Shown here piece by piece: positions 21,397 through 32,112 of a stretch of 34,130 nucleotides of DNA. Within the stretch, counting starts at the first letter, position 1; the number at the start of each line of letters is the position of its first letter. The position numbers were made by a program, and so were the translations under genes. The DNA is from Reticulitermes lucifugus (lineage: Eukaryota > Arthropoda > Insecta > Blattodea > Rhinotermitidae): contig JAKCWW010000025.1 in the NCBI GenBank assembly GCA_026260175.1, positions 174,822-208,951 on the forward strand, given 5' to 3'. The notes beneath the pieces are model-generated. The model saw only the letters and a program-made list of their open reading frames with translations. It was not told where the DNA came from and ran no database searches.

Positions 21397-21536
21397 TAGT
21401 CTTTATTTTACTTTGCTTTCTTGATTTTAAGATTTTACTAAGTGCAGATTCTGCTTTATTTAATTTGCGGATACAAACTTCAAATTTTCTTCGCCGCCGC
21501 GTTTGTAATTATCGTGTGCAAACTACATTTTACCTT

Positions 21537-21608
21537 CTTTATATATGTATGTGTGTATGTATGTATGCATGCATATATGCGTGTCTGTCTGTCTGTATGC
21601 GTGTATAT
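21537..21608. repeat. TATG/TGTC compound microsatellite
   Basis: Alternating TATG, TGTG, TGCA and TCTG units run for about 70 bp, mostly alternating purine and pyrimidine. Confidence 0.9.
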
Positions 21609-23452
21609 TAATGCTTACCTCCGTACCGACTTTCACCAAATATTTCATTAGTTATTGCCATCAGAAATATAAAGCATATTTTCGCACGATCGTCATATTA
21701 TTGTTTCACATTCTAAAATAATATTATCTTAACAAAGTTGCAATTCTATTACCACACATCAGCAAATATCGCTGGCGTCACTTCCGCCTCACTGATCCCT
21801 GATTATGTCATGTTATCGTCCTCCAATGGTATAAGGTTTATACTAAATTTCGTTAAAATCAGTAACCTGGTTATGAGGCTGAAATGTGAACAAGCACACA
21901 AAGAGCTTGGTGATCTCATAAAACTACTTCCATTTTCGTTTTTAGAATAAAAATACGATGGTAGACGTCCTAAGTACAGAAACAAATTTAAATAATTCTG
22001 CAAAATTGTCTTGTTAGGCTCGCAACAACTGAGCAAACAATCACACTCCAAACAAGGTTCAAAATCAGAAACTCGTTCTCAAAACGGGAGAATTCCTTTG
22101 GAGTTAGCTGAAGACTGAATTAGTTGTTTTATGATCAGCAATTTTAGATAGACAAATACCATATATTTTCCATGACATTTTATCAATGTTTGAACATATA
22201 CAAACTTCAGTATCGTTCATGACCTCCAGATGTGATCCGTGAAACATAAATCTGTCTTGACAAATACAAAAGCACAGGCCATCAGAACGTTATAAGAAGA
22301 AGGTAATCAAAACGAAAGAAAGCATGGGAAAATGAATAAAGTAATTCTCAATCTTATACACAGGAACACGTCTAGTTACTTCTAGTGCCAAGTAAGATCT
22401 AAAGAAACACTGTCTGCATATATGAGCCTATATACATTTTACCATTTAATTTCGCCAAGCAGGCAGGCAAGCCAGCAGCACAGCTCTATCTAATTTCCAA
22501 TTAATTTGGCTTGGAAAAGCGCAAGTTTCCTCCTCATCCTTTTCTCCTCCTTTCTTCCCAGGAACCTTCTCCTATCTTGCTATCTATCTTCGATTAAGAT
22601 GAGGCAAGCAGAAAGCGTGGAGAGCTATGGCCAAAGGGAGCGCATGCCGCTATAGAGAGAAGGAGAAGATCTCAGTGGAAGCAAGAAGGGAGAAAAGAAG
22701 TTAACCTTAATTTATGGTCGCCATTTTGCCGGCGTTGCTAACCCGGCGTAGCTAGCGGCAGGAATGGAAAAGCAATTCCGCAAGGAACTAAAGAAAAAGT
22801 AGAAAGGGGGAGGGGTAAAAGAGGAGCAAAAGGAATGATCCTGGGAGAACTTCAACTCGTAAACACTCGCTTTAGCCTACATAGTATGCAACCCTCACCC
22901 CAAATACTGAAAATAAAGTTTCTTCTTCGGAAAACTTTCATATAAATAAAAGGAATTGGAAAAATCCATACGAAGATCAGCATTTGAAAACTTCTCCATT
23001 GGGACATGCAAGTAGTTCACAAAAACAAACATCTAAGTTTGTCAGCAAACTTGGAGAACACAAGGAACTTCACAACATCATACTCCTCCCATCATAGCTT
23101 ATTTTGATATTAATCCACAATATAAGTTGGTCTTCCTCATAAGATCATAATTTGAATTTAAATAACCCCTTTCTTAACGTCGGACTTTAATATGCTGTGA
23201 AGATATCTCCAAGTCTCTTGTCTCTCCTACACCTATGTAAAAATAACTGAAGATAAAGCATCTAAAACCGTAATCTGCGCGTTCACGTAGGTGTCAATCT
23301 TGGCAAACGTATCGCACGCTAAGGAAAGAATGAATTTTACAGATGTTTGAGAACACAGTGCTGAGGAGAAATATTGGAACTATGAGCAGGACGTAACAGG
23401 AGGTTAGGGAGGGTTGCAAGAAGAGGAAATTTCACAATCTATACTCTTCATC
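21609..23452. other. Long unannotated stretch with a purine-rich zone
   Basis: No gene recognised. Between 22525 and 22850 the plus strand changes from pyrimidine-rich (CTCCTCATCCTTTTCTCCTC) to strongly purine-rich (AGAGAGAAGGAGAAGATC). A GC-rich island, GTCGCCATTTTGCCGGCG, lies at 22728-22745. The pyrimidine run ending in CAG near 22560 could be a splice acceptor, but the next 100 bases show no convincing exon. Confidence 0.4.
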
Positions 23453-23731
23453 GGGGGCCGGAATAGCGTAGTCGGTATAGCGACTCGCCACGGGCTGGAC
23501 GGTCCGGGGATCGAATCCCGGTGGAAGCGAGATTTTCCGCGCCCGTCCAGACCGGCGCTGGGGCCCACCCAGCCTCCTATACAATGGGTACTGGGTCTCT
23601 TTCCCNNNNNNNNNNNNNNNNNNNNNNNNNNNNNNNNNNNNNNNNNNNNNNNNNNAAAGAAAGAGCAGAGCTATACCTCTACTCCCCCTCTGGGCCTTCA
23701 TGGCCCGTTCTAGGGAGAGCTTTACCTTATG
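23453..23731 (+). mobile_element. SINE, main family, interrupted by gap
   Basis: The A box TAGCGTAGTCGG (23464-23475) and B box with ATCGAATCCC (23510-23519) are intact, and the head is nearly identical to the 11824 copy. The 3' block (CTACTCCCCCTCTGGGCC and ACTTTACC-like end) follows the gap. CTCTTCATC (23444-23452) and CTCTTCCTC (23732-23740) are a likely 9-bp target-site duplication with one change. Overlapping 99- to 106-codon frames contain the gap and are not genes. Confidence 0.85.
23606..23655. other. Assembly gap, 50 N
   Basis: Fifty Ns fall inside the SINE. Aligned to the full copy they replace its GC-rich centre (11975-12032 there, 58 nt). The gap size is therefore close to what is expected, and no hidden gene should be supposed here. 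Confidence 0.97.
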
Positions 23732-23825
23732 CTCTTCCTCGTACGTTATCACGACGGCAGGCTCAAGCGTTATGTGACGAGAGAGAACACGCGTTGAGAA
23801 AACTAGAAATGTCTACGTAATATGT

Positions 23826-24055
23826 TGGAAAATGTAAAGGAAAGAGACCATTAGGAAACCCTAAGTGTAGATGGAAGAACAGTATTAAATCTAACTGAGA
23901 GAAGTCCCATGTAATCGTTTGGACTAATTCATTTTATCCACAACAGGGTCCAATGGGAGTCTTGTGAAAATGGTGATGAACCATTGGGGAATTTCCTTAC
24001 AAGCTGGGCGACTATCAGCCTCAAAAGAAAGACTGTACTACATTAAGTTAAATAG
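23826..24055 (+). mobile_element. LINE 3' fragment, copy 3
   Basis: GGAAAGAGACCATTAGGAAACCC (from 23840) corresponds to the PLGRP region. Later, GTCTTGTGAAAATGGTGATGAAC and GGGGAATTTCCTTACAAGCTG (from 23978) match the end of the ORF and the 3' UTR of the family. Stops and indels are frequent. Confidence 0.7.
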
Positions 24056-25849
24056 GTGTAATATTGAAAACTGGATGTAAACATCGCAGACTGAAGAAGG
24101 GTTACAGTAGACGCAAAATTTGTAGGATTGGCCTATATTCTTTGCTTTCATAAAAATATCGAAAATTTTCATTGTATTGTATTTACGGATTTCTAACCAC
24201 ATCATTGCTTTCTTTCCCCCAGGAGTTGATTGGTAAATGTTTAAGATACTTGAGGTCGTTGCTGTTCTGGGTTGTTACGCAGCACATGGCGACAAAAGCC
24301 TTAAATCTTTATATTTCACAGCTAGATAAATAAATGAAACGAATACTCCATGTTTCTTTCAGTCAACACAATCATAATTGCATACATAATTACATTACCA
24401 TTTTATGCTGAGTAGGAGTTTAGACATACGTCATCATCAGCCTACATTTGCTGCTTATGGCAAGCATCAATTAAAATTACAACACCTTTTATACGCACGT
24501 TAGATCAATAAAAAGCTACATTAAATATGGCGTTATTAGAATGTCTTTATGTTGTCACTTGGTGTTATAACAGCAGTTGTTCCGTCTCTTGCAGACTTGA
24601 TTTGTGTTTGTTAACTGACACACATCCCATTATTTATTTTAAAAAAATATTTTAAATACACTTCCACGAAAACAGTATTAACATTACGTATAACTGCAGA
24701 GAAATAATACATAATAATCACGAAGCCAGCAAGTCTACAAGAGACGGAAAAACTACTCTCACAACTTAACACCAAATGACTTTAAACACAAGAAGAAATA
24801 AGTTACAAATTCGAACTCCTTTAAAAAATAATGATATAATTTGAATTTAACTCCTTGAATTTGTAGCACATTTAATGCAGTCTTTAATGGTCAAATATTT
24901 TAATTTCAATGGCTTTGTATGATAATTTGTATGCTGCCTTAGGAAGACATTAATGTCAAAACGATAAGCCAAAATTAATAAAGTTGTAATGAAATTATTC
25001 GTATGACATGGTTTTGTGTGGGAGTTTGTGTGTATGGGTACATTTACTCGTACATGTAATTGAAAGCAGCGAAATGAGACAAAGAGAAAGGTTATTCTTC
25101 ATTTGTTTCATATTTTCTTTACGATCCTTTGAAAAATCCATTAGGAAACCCTCTAAATACATATGTAACATCTGTGTGAGGGTACTATCAGGAAAGGAAA
25201 AAAAATTATACTTCTTGCAGTGACATTCCGTGTGATTGAGTGCATTGATTCCCTTGAAGCTACTGCTGGCACATTTGGTCGCAGCACGTTTCATCTGCAA
25301 AGAATAGAAGAGGAAGACGAAGAGGTGAACATTAAATTTTTATGATCTTGCTCAACTCGTAACATTTACGTCTTCTACTCATGTTCCGTCTATGTTGAAC
25401 AGGCGATGTCTAATACTGAAATAGCTAATAAGAGAGGGATTCTCCAGGGTTTACTTTACTCAAAAGACAAGTTAAACTAACCGTTTTTTATATGGTCTGT
25501 AACATCCGCATTAATGAAAACTGCATCATAAACTGATATATCGAAGATAATTAAAAATCATATTCTGACACACCGACGGTAGTAAAATTGACTTAGCTTT
25601 TGATAAAGATTTTCATTATGTACGTATGTAAGGCACGCTACGGTATATAAGATTAAATGCTTCCCGAGGCAACAAATACTTATTGAATTTATGTACCACC
25701 TTAGCAAGAAAAGAATGGAATGGCATGTGTAAAATACGTTTTCCCTTGAATACGAAAACCTAGATAAAACAAGTGAGTCTAACCTGGGTTATCATGCAGT
25801 GTAGTTTGGTGTGTTCATATTATCACATCGGAGAAAAAAAAGACCTTCA
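24056..25849. other. Long unannotated stretch
   Basis: AT-rich sequence with no gene recognised. A minus-strand 101-codon frame (24995-25300) and a shorter plus-strand frame overlap each other and lack motifs. Confidence 0.5.
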
Positions 25850-26010
25850 ATCATCAGGATTCAACCGTAAGGATGCAGTCAGTAGATTCGTCCGAAATGT
25901 CTGTACCGACAAAACACTGCATGGTGTCATGACGCAGAAGATTAAAATATGAATCTTCACCACAACGAAAACTTCAAATCTCATAAACCTAAGTCCGCTG
26001 CGGCAACAGT
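25850..26010 (+). mobile_element. Fold-back element, copy G (variant terminus)
   Basis: ATGCAGTCAGTAGATTCGTCCGAAATGTCTG (25874-25904) is the core, followed by ACACTGCATGGTGTCATGACG, a variant of the terminus. GAAGATTAAAATATGAATCTTC (25937-25958) forms a small near-perfect hairpin next to it. The minus-strand frame here (25847-26065, including MRFEVFVVVKIHI) resembles translations of a repeat that I recall as common in insect gene predictions, and it is not a host gene. Confidence 0.55.
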
Positions 26011-26631
26011 TCACAGGATACCGCCTTTTTAGAAGGTAGCGGGAGAGGAAACACAGGCCCAACAAAAACTTTTACGTTTGGAAGAAATATTTTTCTGAAA
26101 CAAACTGTACACATTTACGTGACATTAATGTCAATAAACTTTTTCGCCCACTTTTCAGAAATTTAAATAGAGTTCTGCAAGTTTATCGCTTATTACAGGA
26201 AGTTTCCAGAACTAAGTTACGTTCGCATTAGACATTACACGATATTGCTTAACTATTTCAGTTACGCAACGTGAAAATATTCTCTAATTTTGTAATAATT
26301 TTTCTTCTTCCCTCCTACACAGTTACCTGTCTATTTCTTCCAGTCACCTCTGAAGCCCATGGTATCTGCCAAACATCCCCCACGCGTAATAATTCAAATG
26401 AACTGCTGAGATTGAACAATATGTGTCTGGCATATAGCACGCACGGACAGATTAGGATTGAATACGAAATTCTGGCCGGGATAGCTGTAGCAAACAAGAC
26501 GACTTATGATGACCAAGGCATAGAATGTACGTTACGAATGACATGGGTTTTGGGTTTTAAAGAAAGAGTTTGAGCGTATGTGGCCCAGTTTCAAGTGGTT
26601 CAGAATATGATTTAATAGGGTGCAGCTGTAA
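26011..26631. other. Unannotated spacer with a misleading secreted-looking frame
   Basis: A 100-codon frame at 26271-26573 looks as if it begins with a signal peptide, but its first codon is GTG and the hydrophobic part has no ATG in front of it. I do not support it as a gene. Nothing else is recognised. Confidence 0.5.
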
Positions 26632-26740
26632 AAACGGTCATGAGGCTCTGTATTCCATAAACGGTGGGGAATTTCTTAATCGGATAGTCGAAAATCGGTT
26701 TTTGAAGGAGCACTCTACTCCACTGAGTCAGGTAGTTCAT
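26632..26740 (+). mobile_element. LINE 3' UTR fragment, copy 4
   Basis: TGAGGCTCTGTATTCCATAA, then GGTGGGGAATTTCTTAATCGG and the later GCACTCTACTCCACTGAG, align in order with the 3' UTR of the family (GGTTCCATAAAATGCGGGG - AATTTCTTGG - CTTTGCTCCATGGAG). The coding part is lost. Confidence 0.6.
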
Positions 26741-27462
26741 TAGGTATTTAGACTACTGGCAGTGCCATCCTGGAGCCAGATGGGTCGATAACTTAGCATG
26801 CAAAACTCAACTGTATATTAAACTAGCTCATATTTATATTCTGTCGTAAATTAAGTTGACTTTCGAAAACAATGCATTATCTTAACCAAATGCCTTATCG
26901 TATATCTATTAGTATCGCACTTTGCAAATTATACAAGAAATAGCCGTAAATTTTACCGGAGAGTAGAAACTTTAATGCGAATTTATAAGGGGACATTGAA
27001 TGCTGTTCACATGCAGCCCAGTGTATGCTGTCTGGTCGGCTGATCTGGACCTTGACTCTTACTGTGTTTGGTAAAACGTGTCCTGGGTGTGGCAGATGTA
27101 TGTTGAAAAGTGAAAAATATATTACACACGCGGCATACAGCTTGCGAGAGAAACCATCAGTGTCTCTCTCCTGCTGTAGATTTTCTGCCTTCCTTTTATT
27201 TTCATTATTTATCATTTCTTACTCCTACAGGTATACAGGACCGCTTCTTTGTCTTCTTGTACTGACTTTAAACATCCTACCTACGAAGTAGGTTCTTATG
27301 TATCTTTGATTCTTCCACGTGTGAATTTTATATAGGGGTGTAACTTACTAAACATGCGTTCACAATAAAAACATGCTAACAAACATGAGAGCAAACACTT
27401 GGCCAAACATAGAGTTGTGTGACAGCTAAGAACATCTCTGCACACTTTCAACATCGTAATAA
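26741..27462. other. Unannotated spacer
   Basis: Overlapping frames on both strands (minus 26895-27215 and plus 27025-27291) have no motif I recognise. No RNA or repeat is seen. Confidence 0.45.
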
Positions 27463-27508
27463 GCACACATACACACATATATGTATATATAAACACACAC
27501 ATACATGT
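27463..27508. repeat. CA/TA compound microsatellite
   Basis: ACACACATATATGTATATAT followed by AAACACACACATACATG; alternating purine-pyrimidine sequence. Confidence 0.88.
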
Positions 27509-27634
27509 CTATATAACGAAGCCTACTTTTACTCTTTTCAATTTTAGTACTTCTTTCTCTGATTATCACTCCATCCACTTTGTGTCAGTATTATTATATC
27601 TACTCTTTAAGTTGATACATATTATTAGACTACT

Positions 27635-27722
27635 TGCATAGCACAGCGGCTGCGCGAGCGAAGGATTTCTACAGCTCGGATATTGGGATCGTGTGTTCGA
27701 ACCCTACTCGGCGCACGAATGA
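27635..27722 (+). mobile_element. tRNA-like SINE head, third type
   Basis: An A-box-like TAGCACAGCGG (27639-27649) and a B box GTTCGAACCC (27695-27704) have tRNA-like spacing. The segment ends in TACTCGGCGCACGAATG, and what follows to about 27830 may be its body. The sequence differs from the main SINE family and from the 20811 head. No acceptor stem pairs convincingly, so a working tRNA is unlikely. Confidence 0.5.
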
Positions 27723-29007
27723 ATAGATGACGCAATTTTACCCTCGAGTGTCTTCTCCTATGTTGAGTCAATGCAACAGGCCGGACGCCTGTCCTGGGAG
27801 TCCTGCTGTACGGCTATAATGCGATACATAAACCAGAATAATGAAAAGCCTTGTGCCGCAATGGTCTGTGGTAACACTGCTCAGAACAGCATACAAGAGT
27901 ATAGCTACTTAACACCCATCCATTCGTTCTCAGTCCTCTACATATCGAAGGAAAGAAGTAACTAAAGGAATTAAGAGTCTTCTTCTTCTTCTTTTGACAC
28001 TACAACCCTTTGTAGGTTTTATTCTTCTGCATTAGTTCATACCAGGCTTTTCTGTTTTTAACGAGATATGTCCAGGTCTTCACTCTTAATTTCTTTAATT
28101 ATTTAGCACTTCATCTTTCCATCTATTTTTTTGGACGTCCTTTAGATCTCTAAGAGTAGTAAGAAAAAAGTGGGGAAAAGAAATTTTTAAAACGAGCGTA
28201 AATTATGAAGAACGAAGGAGGAAAAATATTATATTTTACACCGAAGACTTCGGCGACACTTCTATTATTAGGAAGCAGTAAATTTAAGGTTCTTCGTGGT
28301 TTTATCAGGCCTTCCAAATCCATGATATTACCCCAAGTTACTATTCATTAATCGTTGTATCTTTTGACGCTGTATTTTCCGAACAACAGACACCGTTAAA
28401 TAAGCGAAAAATAAATATATTTTGTACACGCATTTCAAACTGTTTGACGAATTTCTTAATTTATTTTGACAAAATGAAATGATGTAAGTCCTATTCAGGA
28501 TCATAACCCACATTATTAAAATATAATACATTGCTTGTGTTGTTTTAAGCGTAGTCGCGTGCAGCATCAAAAGTGGGCGGAAATACGCTGCAAAAGAGGC
28601 ACAGAAGGATTGAGTAGAATTAATGACCCGTCACACATGCAAAATAAGATAACGGCGTGATGGATAGAAGAACGACACCGAACCCAGTTAATAAAATTCG
28701 CTTTCTTATACGGGAGCTAGTATCTGGCATTTTGTAATGGATCAGCGAGAATGCCTCCTCCCTCGTGATTATACGACTGGAGGAAAGCAAAATGTTGATC
28801 ATAGAGATAAAGAATATTTAGATGGGCTTCCAACGGATTTAATAACTTTATAAATTCCTGCGTTTCTTAATGTGATTTTGAGCGTACTGAATGGGGGGGG
28901 GGAGAGGAAAACCTCAGGACAGCCCGTGTCTCGGCAGCGAATAGAAATCTCCACCTCTCGAAACAGACACAGATTGTCCCACACAACAAGCTTATCAATA
29001 ACGTTGT
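27723..29007. other. Unannotated stretch, possible old repeat
   Basis: No gene recognised. A TTC run at 27979-27993 begins a pyrimidine-rich block (to about 28140) that has the look of an interspersed repeat, but it has no second copy here. ACCGAAGACTTCGG near 28242 is a small palindrome. Ten consecutive G lie at 28893-28902. Confidence 0.4.
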
Positions 29008-29092
29008 CTTGAACGTTATGACTCCGTGTAGTCTAGTAGGTTTCGAAGGAAAATACTGCCTTCTTTTCAGGGCAGGTAGGACAATAAGTTTT
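29008..29092 (-). mobile_element. Fold-back element, copy H (one end)
   Basis: TATGACTCCGTGTAGTCTAG (29017-29036) is a close match to the family terminus, and TAGGTTTCGAAGGAAAATAC (29037-29056), TGCCTTCTTTTCAGGG follow in the usual order. The right terminus is not recognisable, so the copy is truncated or decayed. Confidence 0.6.
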
Positions 29093-29392
29093 AGATTCTA
29101 ATATATATATTTCTTAATCCTTCGTTAGCTTATATATTGTAACTCAATAGCATCATCAGACCCCTCTCAGAAATAAATGGAGCAGCCAACAATGATTTGT
29201 TATAGGCCTAACTGACAACATTTTATTATTAACACTCACCGGACTTTCAGCAGGAAAAGTAGTGTAATATGAAAATCTCGTGAATTTTCAACGTTATACT
29301 TCTCAAATAGTGCGATACGTTCATGGAAATGTGAAATTTTCATGGGTGAATTAAGGTTTTGATGGCATCCAGTGCCAACATTACTCCTGCCT

Positions 29393-29500
29393 TTATGATG
29401 TGACGTCGTATACATTGGCAAATGGGTACCAAGGTCTCAATAGGAACCTGCTGCTTACAGTTTCAGTATAGTGCCGTGAAGATAGAGCGTGTATGTTCAC
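29393..29500 (-). mobile_element. Fold-back element, copy I (one end)
   Basis: GTGACGTCGTATACATTGGC (29400-29419) matches the terminus. AATAGGAACCTGCTGCTTACAG (29438-29459) and CCGTGAAGATAGAG (29473-29486) match the interior order seen in copy B. The GTTTCGG word has decayed. Confidence 0.5.
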
Positions 29501-30677
29501 GTGGAAACATACAACATTAGTCTTCATACACTTGAAGGACAGGTCTGATTATTCCAGTTAATAGAAGATTGTCTAAAGCATCACGCAAATCGGCATGCAG
29601 CTCAGACAATGCCTTTCAGCAGCCTCCCTGTAAAACTTTATTCGGAAGGCTTCAGTTTCTATACACATAAATGCGCGCACACAAAAATGTCAGTGTTGGC
29701 AATAGGGTTCTAGCTTAAAAACGCGAAAAAGGTGTTGGCAAAAACATCTTGCTGAAGTCACTGCTGCACCTCGTGGTAATCCTCGTATCTCCTATTAATG
29801 TACTACTTGTATTAGGCCTTACAGGTCTATATTCTGTCACAGTAATAAAATTGTAAGCTAAAATGTTGATTTTTGGCAAATAGCTTGAATGATTCGGCTC
29901 TGTGACTGTTCCACGCATTAAGGCTCTTTCAAAGAGGCTGATTCTTGACAAAAATTATTCTAAGCGCTTTATTACAATATATCTGCCTTGCAGTAAACGT
30001 TTACAGCAATGAGCTGAAAATAATTCACCTGTATGTTCTAACATCATTTATTCTACTTATTTGTATTTAGGCAAGGGGAGGTAGATTCAGTGTCGTTTGA
30101 TTTCTTGATCAAGAATACAGTTTAACGTTTACCGAGTTAGGATAAATATGCTTTACACCGCCATATATTGAACTTTACATGTCAGTACTACAGAGCGAGG
30201 AGGAATATTTCGTTCCGTAAAATAAAGAGACATCTAAAAGCCTTAGCATTGCTATTTCTTTTTAACAGCCTTTCCATACATATATATATTTAAATCTCCA
30301 TATACATCACCTTAGATGTAATAGTAGAAAGGGAATCTCCTGTAGGGAGATCAACTATTGTTAAGTTATGACTTCTCTTTGTAAAACATGGACAAGCATA
30401 CTTTCTTTCTCTTTCGTATATCTGTGGACCTCTGTTTGGTATGTATATATGTCGTGTTAGAGAGACACATTGTGTGTTGCTTATAGGACAAACAGCAGGC
30501 AAGCCTAGCTGAGAACCTGAGTAATGATTGGTGGAACAGCAGCGATCGTATAAGTAATGTAAATGCAAGGAGACGTTCAGAGAAGGGGGTATTTTATTTT
30601 CGTGTAAAAGCTGCAATAGAGAGCAAAAGAAAAGAGATAAATTTTATATTGTTCATACCGTACATTGTCGATAATCA
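29501..30677. other. Unannotated stretch
   Basis: AT-rich. The 108-codon minus-strand frame at 30290-30616 is the longest here. It has no domain I recognise, and the opposite strand is also open over much of it. I leave it as unsupported. Confidence 0.45.
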
Positions 30678-30752
30678 AATCACACAATATTCAGTCCAAC
30701 AAAATGCAGTCTATTGTAGAGTGCATTTTGTTGGACTGAATATTGTCTGATT
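30678..30752. repeat. Near-perfect hairpin, 31-bp arms, 13-nt loop
   Basis: Arms 30685-30708 and 30722-30745 are exact reverse complements over 24 bp. With one mismatch they extend to 30678-30708 and 30722-30752. The loop is GTCTATTGTAGAG. GATAAT stands on both sides (30670-30675 and 30761-30766), a weak candidate target-site duplication. The size is compatible with a miRNA-like or siRNA hairpin, but a perfect stem points more to a recent small fold-back transposon. Confidence 0.75.
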
Positions 30753-31132
30753 ACAAAAGAGATAATTTTGAGTAGCTCCTCAATTCAAACTAATAAATTC
30801 CGTTGTCTCTTTTCTTTTAATTTTTGAATAACTACCTCCTTGAAGTTTGCAGTACCAAGGTACCGAGGCCTTGAAATTTTGTCACATCCAATTATTTGTT
30901 TTATATTATTAATCAGAATTATAAAAATAAAGTGACAGACAAGTGTGGGTTTGTGCATTTTTAATGCGTGGTAATGGAATTAGGCACAGATTACATAAGT
31001 GTTTAGTTGACTAACAAACTGTTCTTATTTTGGGACGAGAGCCAGTCTTCCAAGCTGAAGAATCAATGCATGTGTTTTCTTCGTATCACTGTATTTTTGC
31101 TGCGTACTTAAATTCCAAACTGGAGGATAAAA
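30753..31132. other. Unannotated spacer
   Basis: AT-rich sequence; no gene, RNA or repeat recognised. Confidence 0.5.
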
Positions 31133-32112
31133 ATGTTTCGGCACGGATATTACATAGTGCTCAAAACTGACGTGATGGGATTCAATGTGCGATCTTCATT
31201 AAATCACAAACAGTCTGACAGACGAATCAGAGGATCCGAGTACAGTATTGTACCTTGTGGAGGTGTGTCCAGAGTACTCGAGACATTGCTAGTGGTTATT
31301 GCTGGCTGTGTACAGCCTGAAGTAACCAAATACAATGTTCCCTGGCGAGTGTCGCTCTGAAATCACTACGTGCTGCACCACTAACGGAACCTTTGTGCCG
31401 CTTACCAAAGCCTCTCAGACGACTCAAGTGAGCAGAAAGCTCTTTAATAGTAACAAATACTGTGGCTATCTACAGCTGTTTGACATGCCGCCGGATAAAA
31501 CGCGATGGAATGTTTCTGGAAAAAACGTTTCAACATCCTCCGTTGCTGCCCGACAGTTCGCAGCGAAAGGTCTTACTGATTTGTGGCCGGCGTTCTTATC
31601 TGCCACCACCACGCGTGGCCGCCTGAGGCAGACAGTATAGCAGATCTTATGTCACTGCCATGTCGGGGGAGTTTCGTCATCTCTCCCGAACTCCTGACAT
31701 TATTCCAAAGGGCAGTGATCTGTTCCGAAGTTGAAAGAATCCCTGCATTCATGACGCTTCGGAAGCATGCAGGAAGTGTCTGCTGAAGTCACCGAAGTAT
31801 ATGACTAAGACGTCCTGCTGACCAACAGCACTGGGAGGGAGCGATCAGACAGAAGTGATTACCTGTCAATTCAGTATTTTGAAGTTTTGGAATAAAGATA
31901 AATTATGCGTTACTTTTGAAATTATCTACAAAGCTCAGCAAATGCAAAATGTCCAACATGACATTCGTAATAAGATCTTAAATAACGCAACGGAGAAGCT
32001 GACAGTAACTGAGGTTGTCAATAAACTTTCGGCTTTTAAGGAAGCCGAATGGTCATATGCGGGTTTACAAGAGTCTGTCACAGCACTACACGTGTATCTT
32101 GCTTCAGATTAA
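31133..32112 (+). other. GC-richer segment with open frames of unknown nature
   Basis: From about 31220 to 31860 the sequence is clearly less AT-rich than its surroundings. Consecutive plus-strand frames cover it: 31133-31360 (75 codons, ATG), 31335-31640 (101 codons, ATG), 31583-31786 and 31855-32112 (85 codons, GTG). I recognise none of the products. The last frame is free of low-complexity sequence and has a mixed, protein-like composition (for example VTEVVNKLSAFKEAEWSY). The first two overlap in different frames, so they cannot form one simple ORF. This could be a decayed repeat, a non-coding transcript or an exon cluster, and I cannot tell which. Confidence 0.2.

Noticed and set aside
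21106..21399. Thr/Ala-rich mucin-like protein
   Set aside because: It is the translation of a trinucleotide microsatellite.
23414..23820. Overlapping 99- to 106-codon frames on both strands
   Set aside because: They run through a SINE and a 50-N gap, so the middle of the product is unknown sequence in a non-coding repeat.
26271..26573. 100-codon frame with an apparent signal peptide
   Set aside because: It opens with GTG, no ATG precedes the hydrophobic part, there is no recognisable mature protein, and nothing around it looks like a promoter or splice site.
30290..30616. 108-codon minus-strand frame
   Set aside because: No motif is visible, it overlaps open sequence on the other strand, and the length is within chance for the window.
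30487..30750. Open plus-strand frame after a possible splice acceptor (TTATAG), running into the hairpin
   Set aside because: It has 88 codons without an ATG, a weak pyrimidine tract and no homology I can name, and its end is formed by the hairpin repeat.
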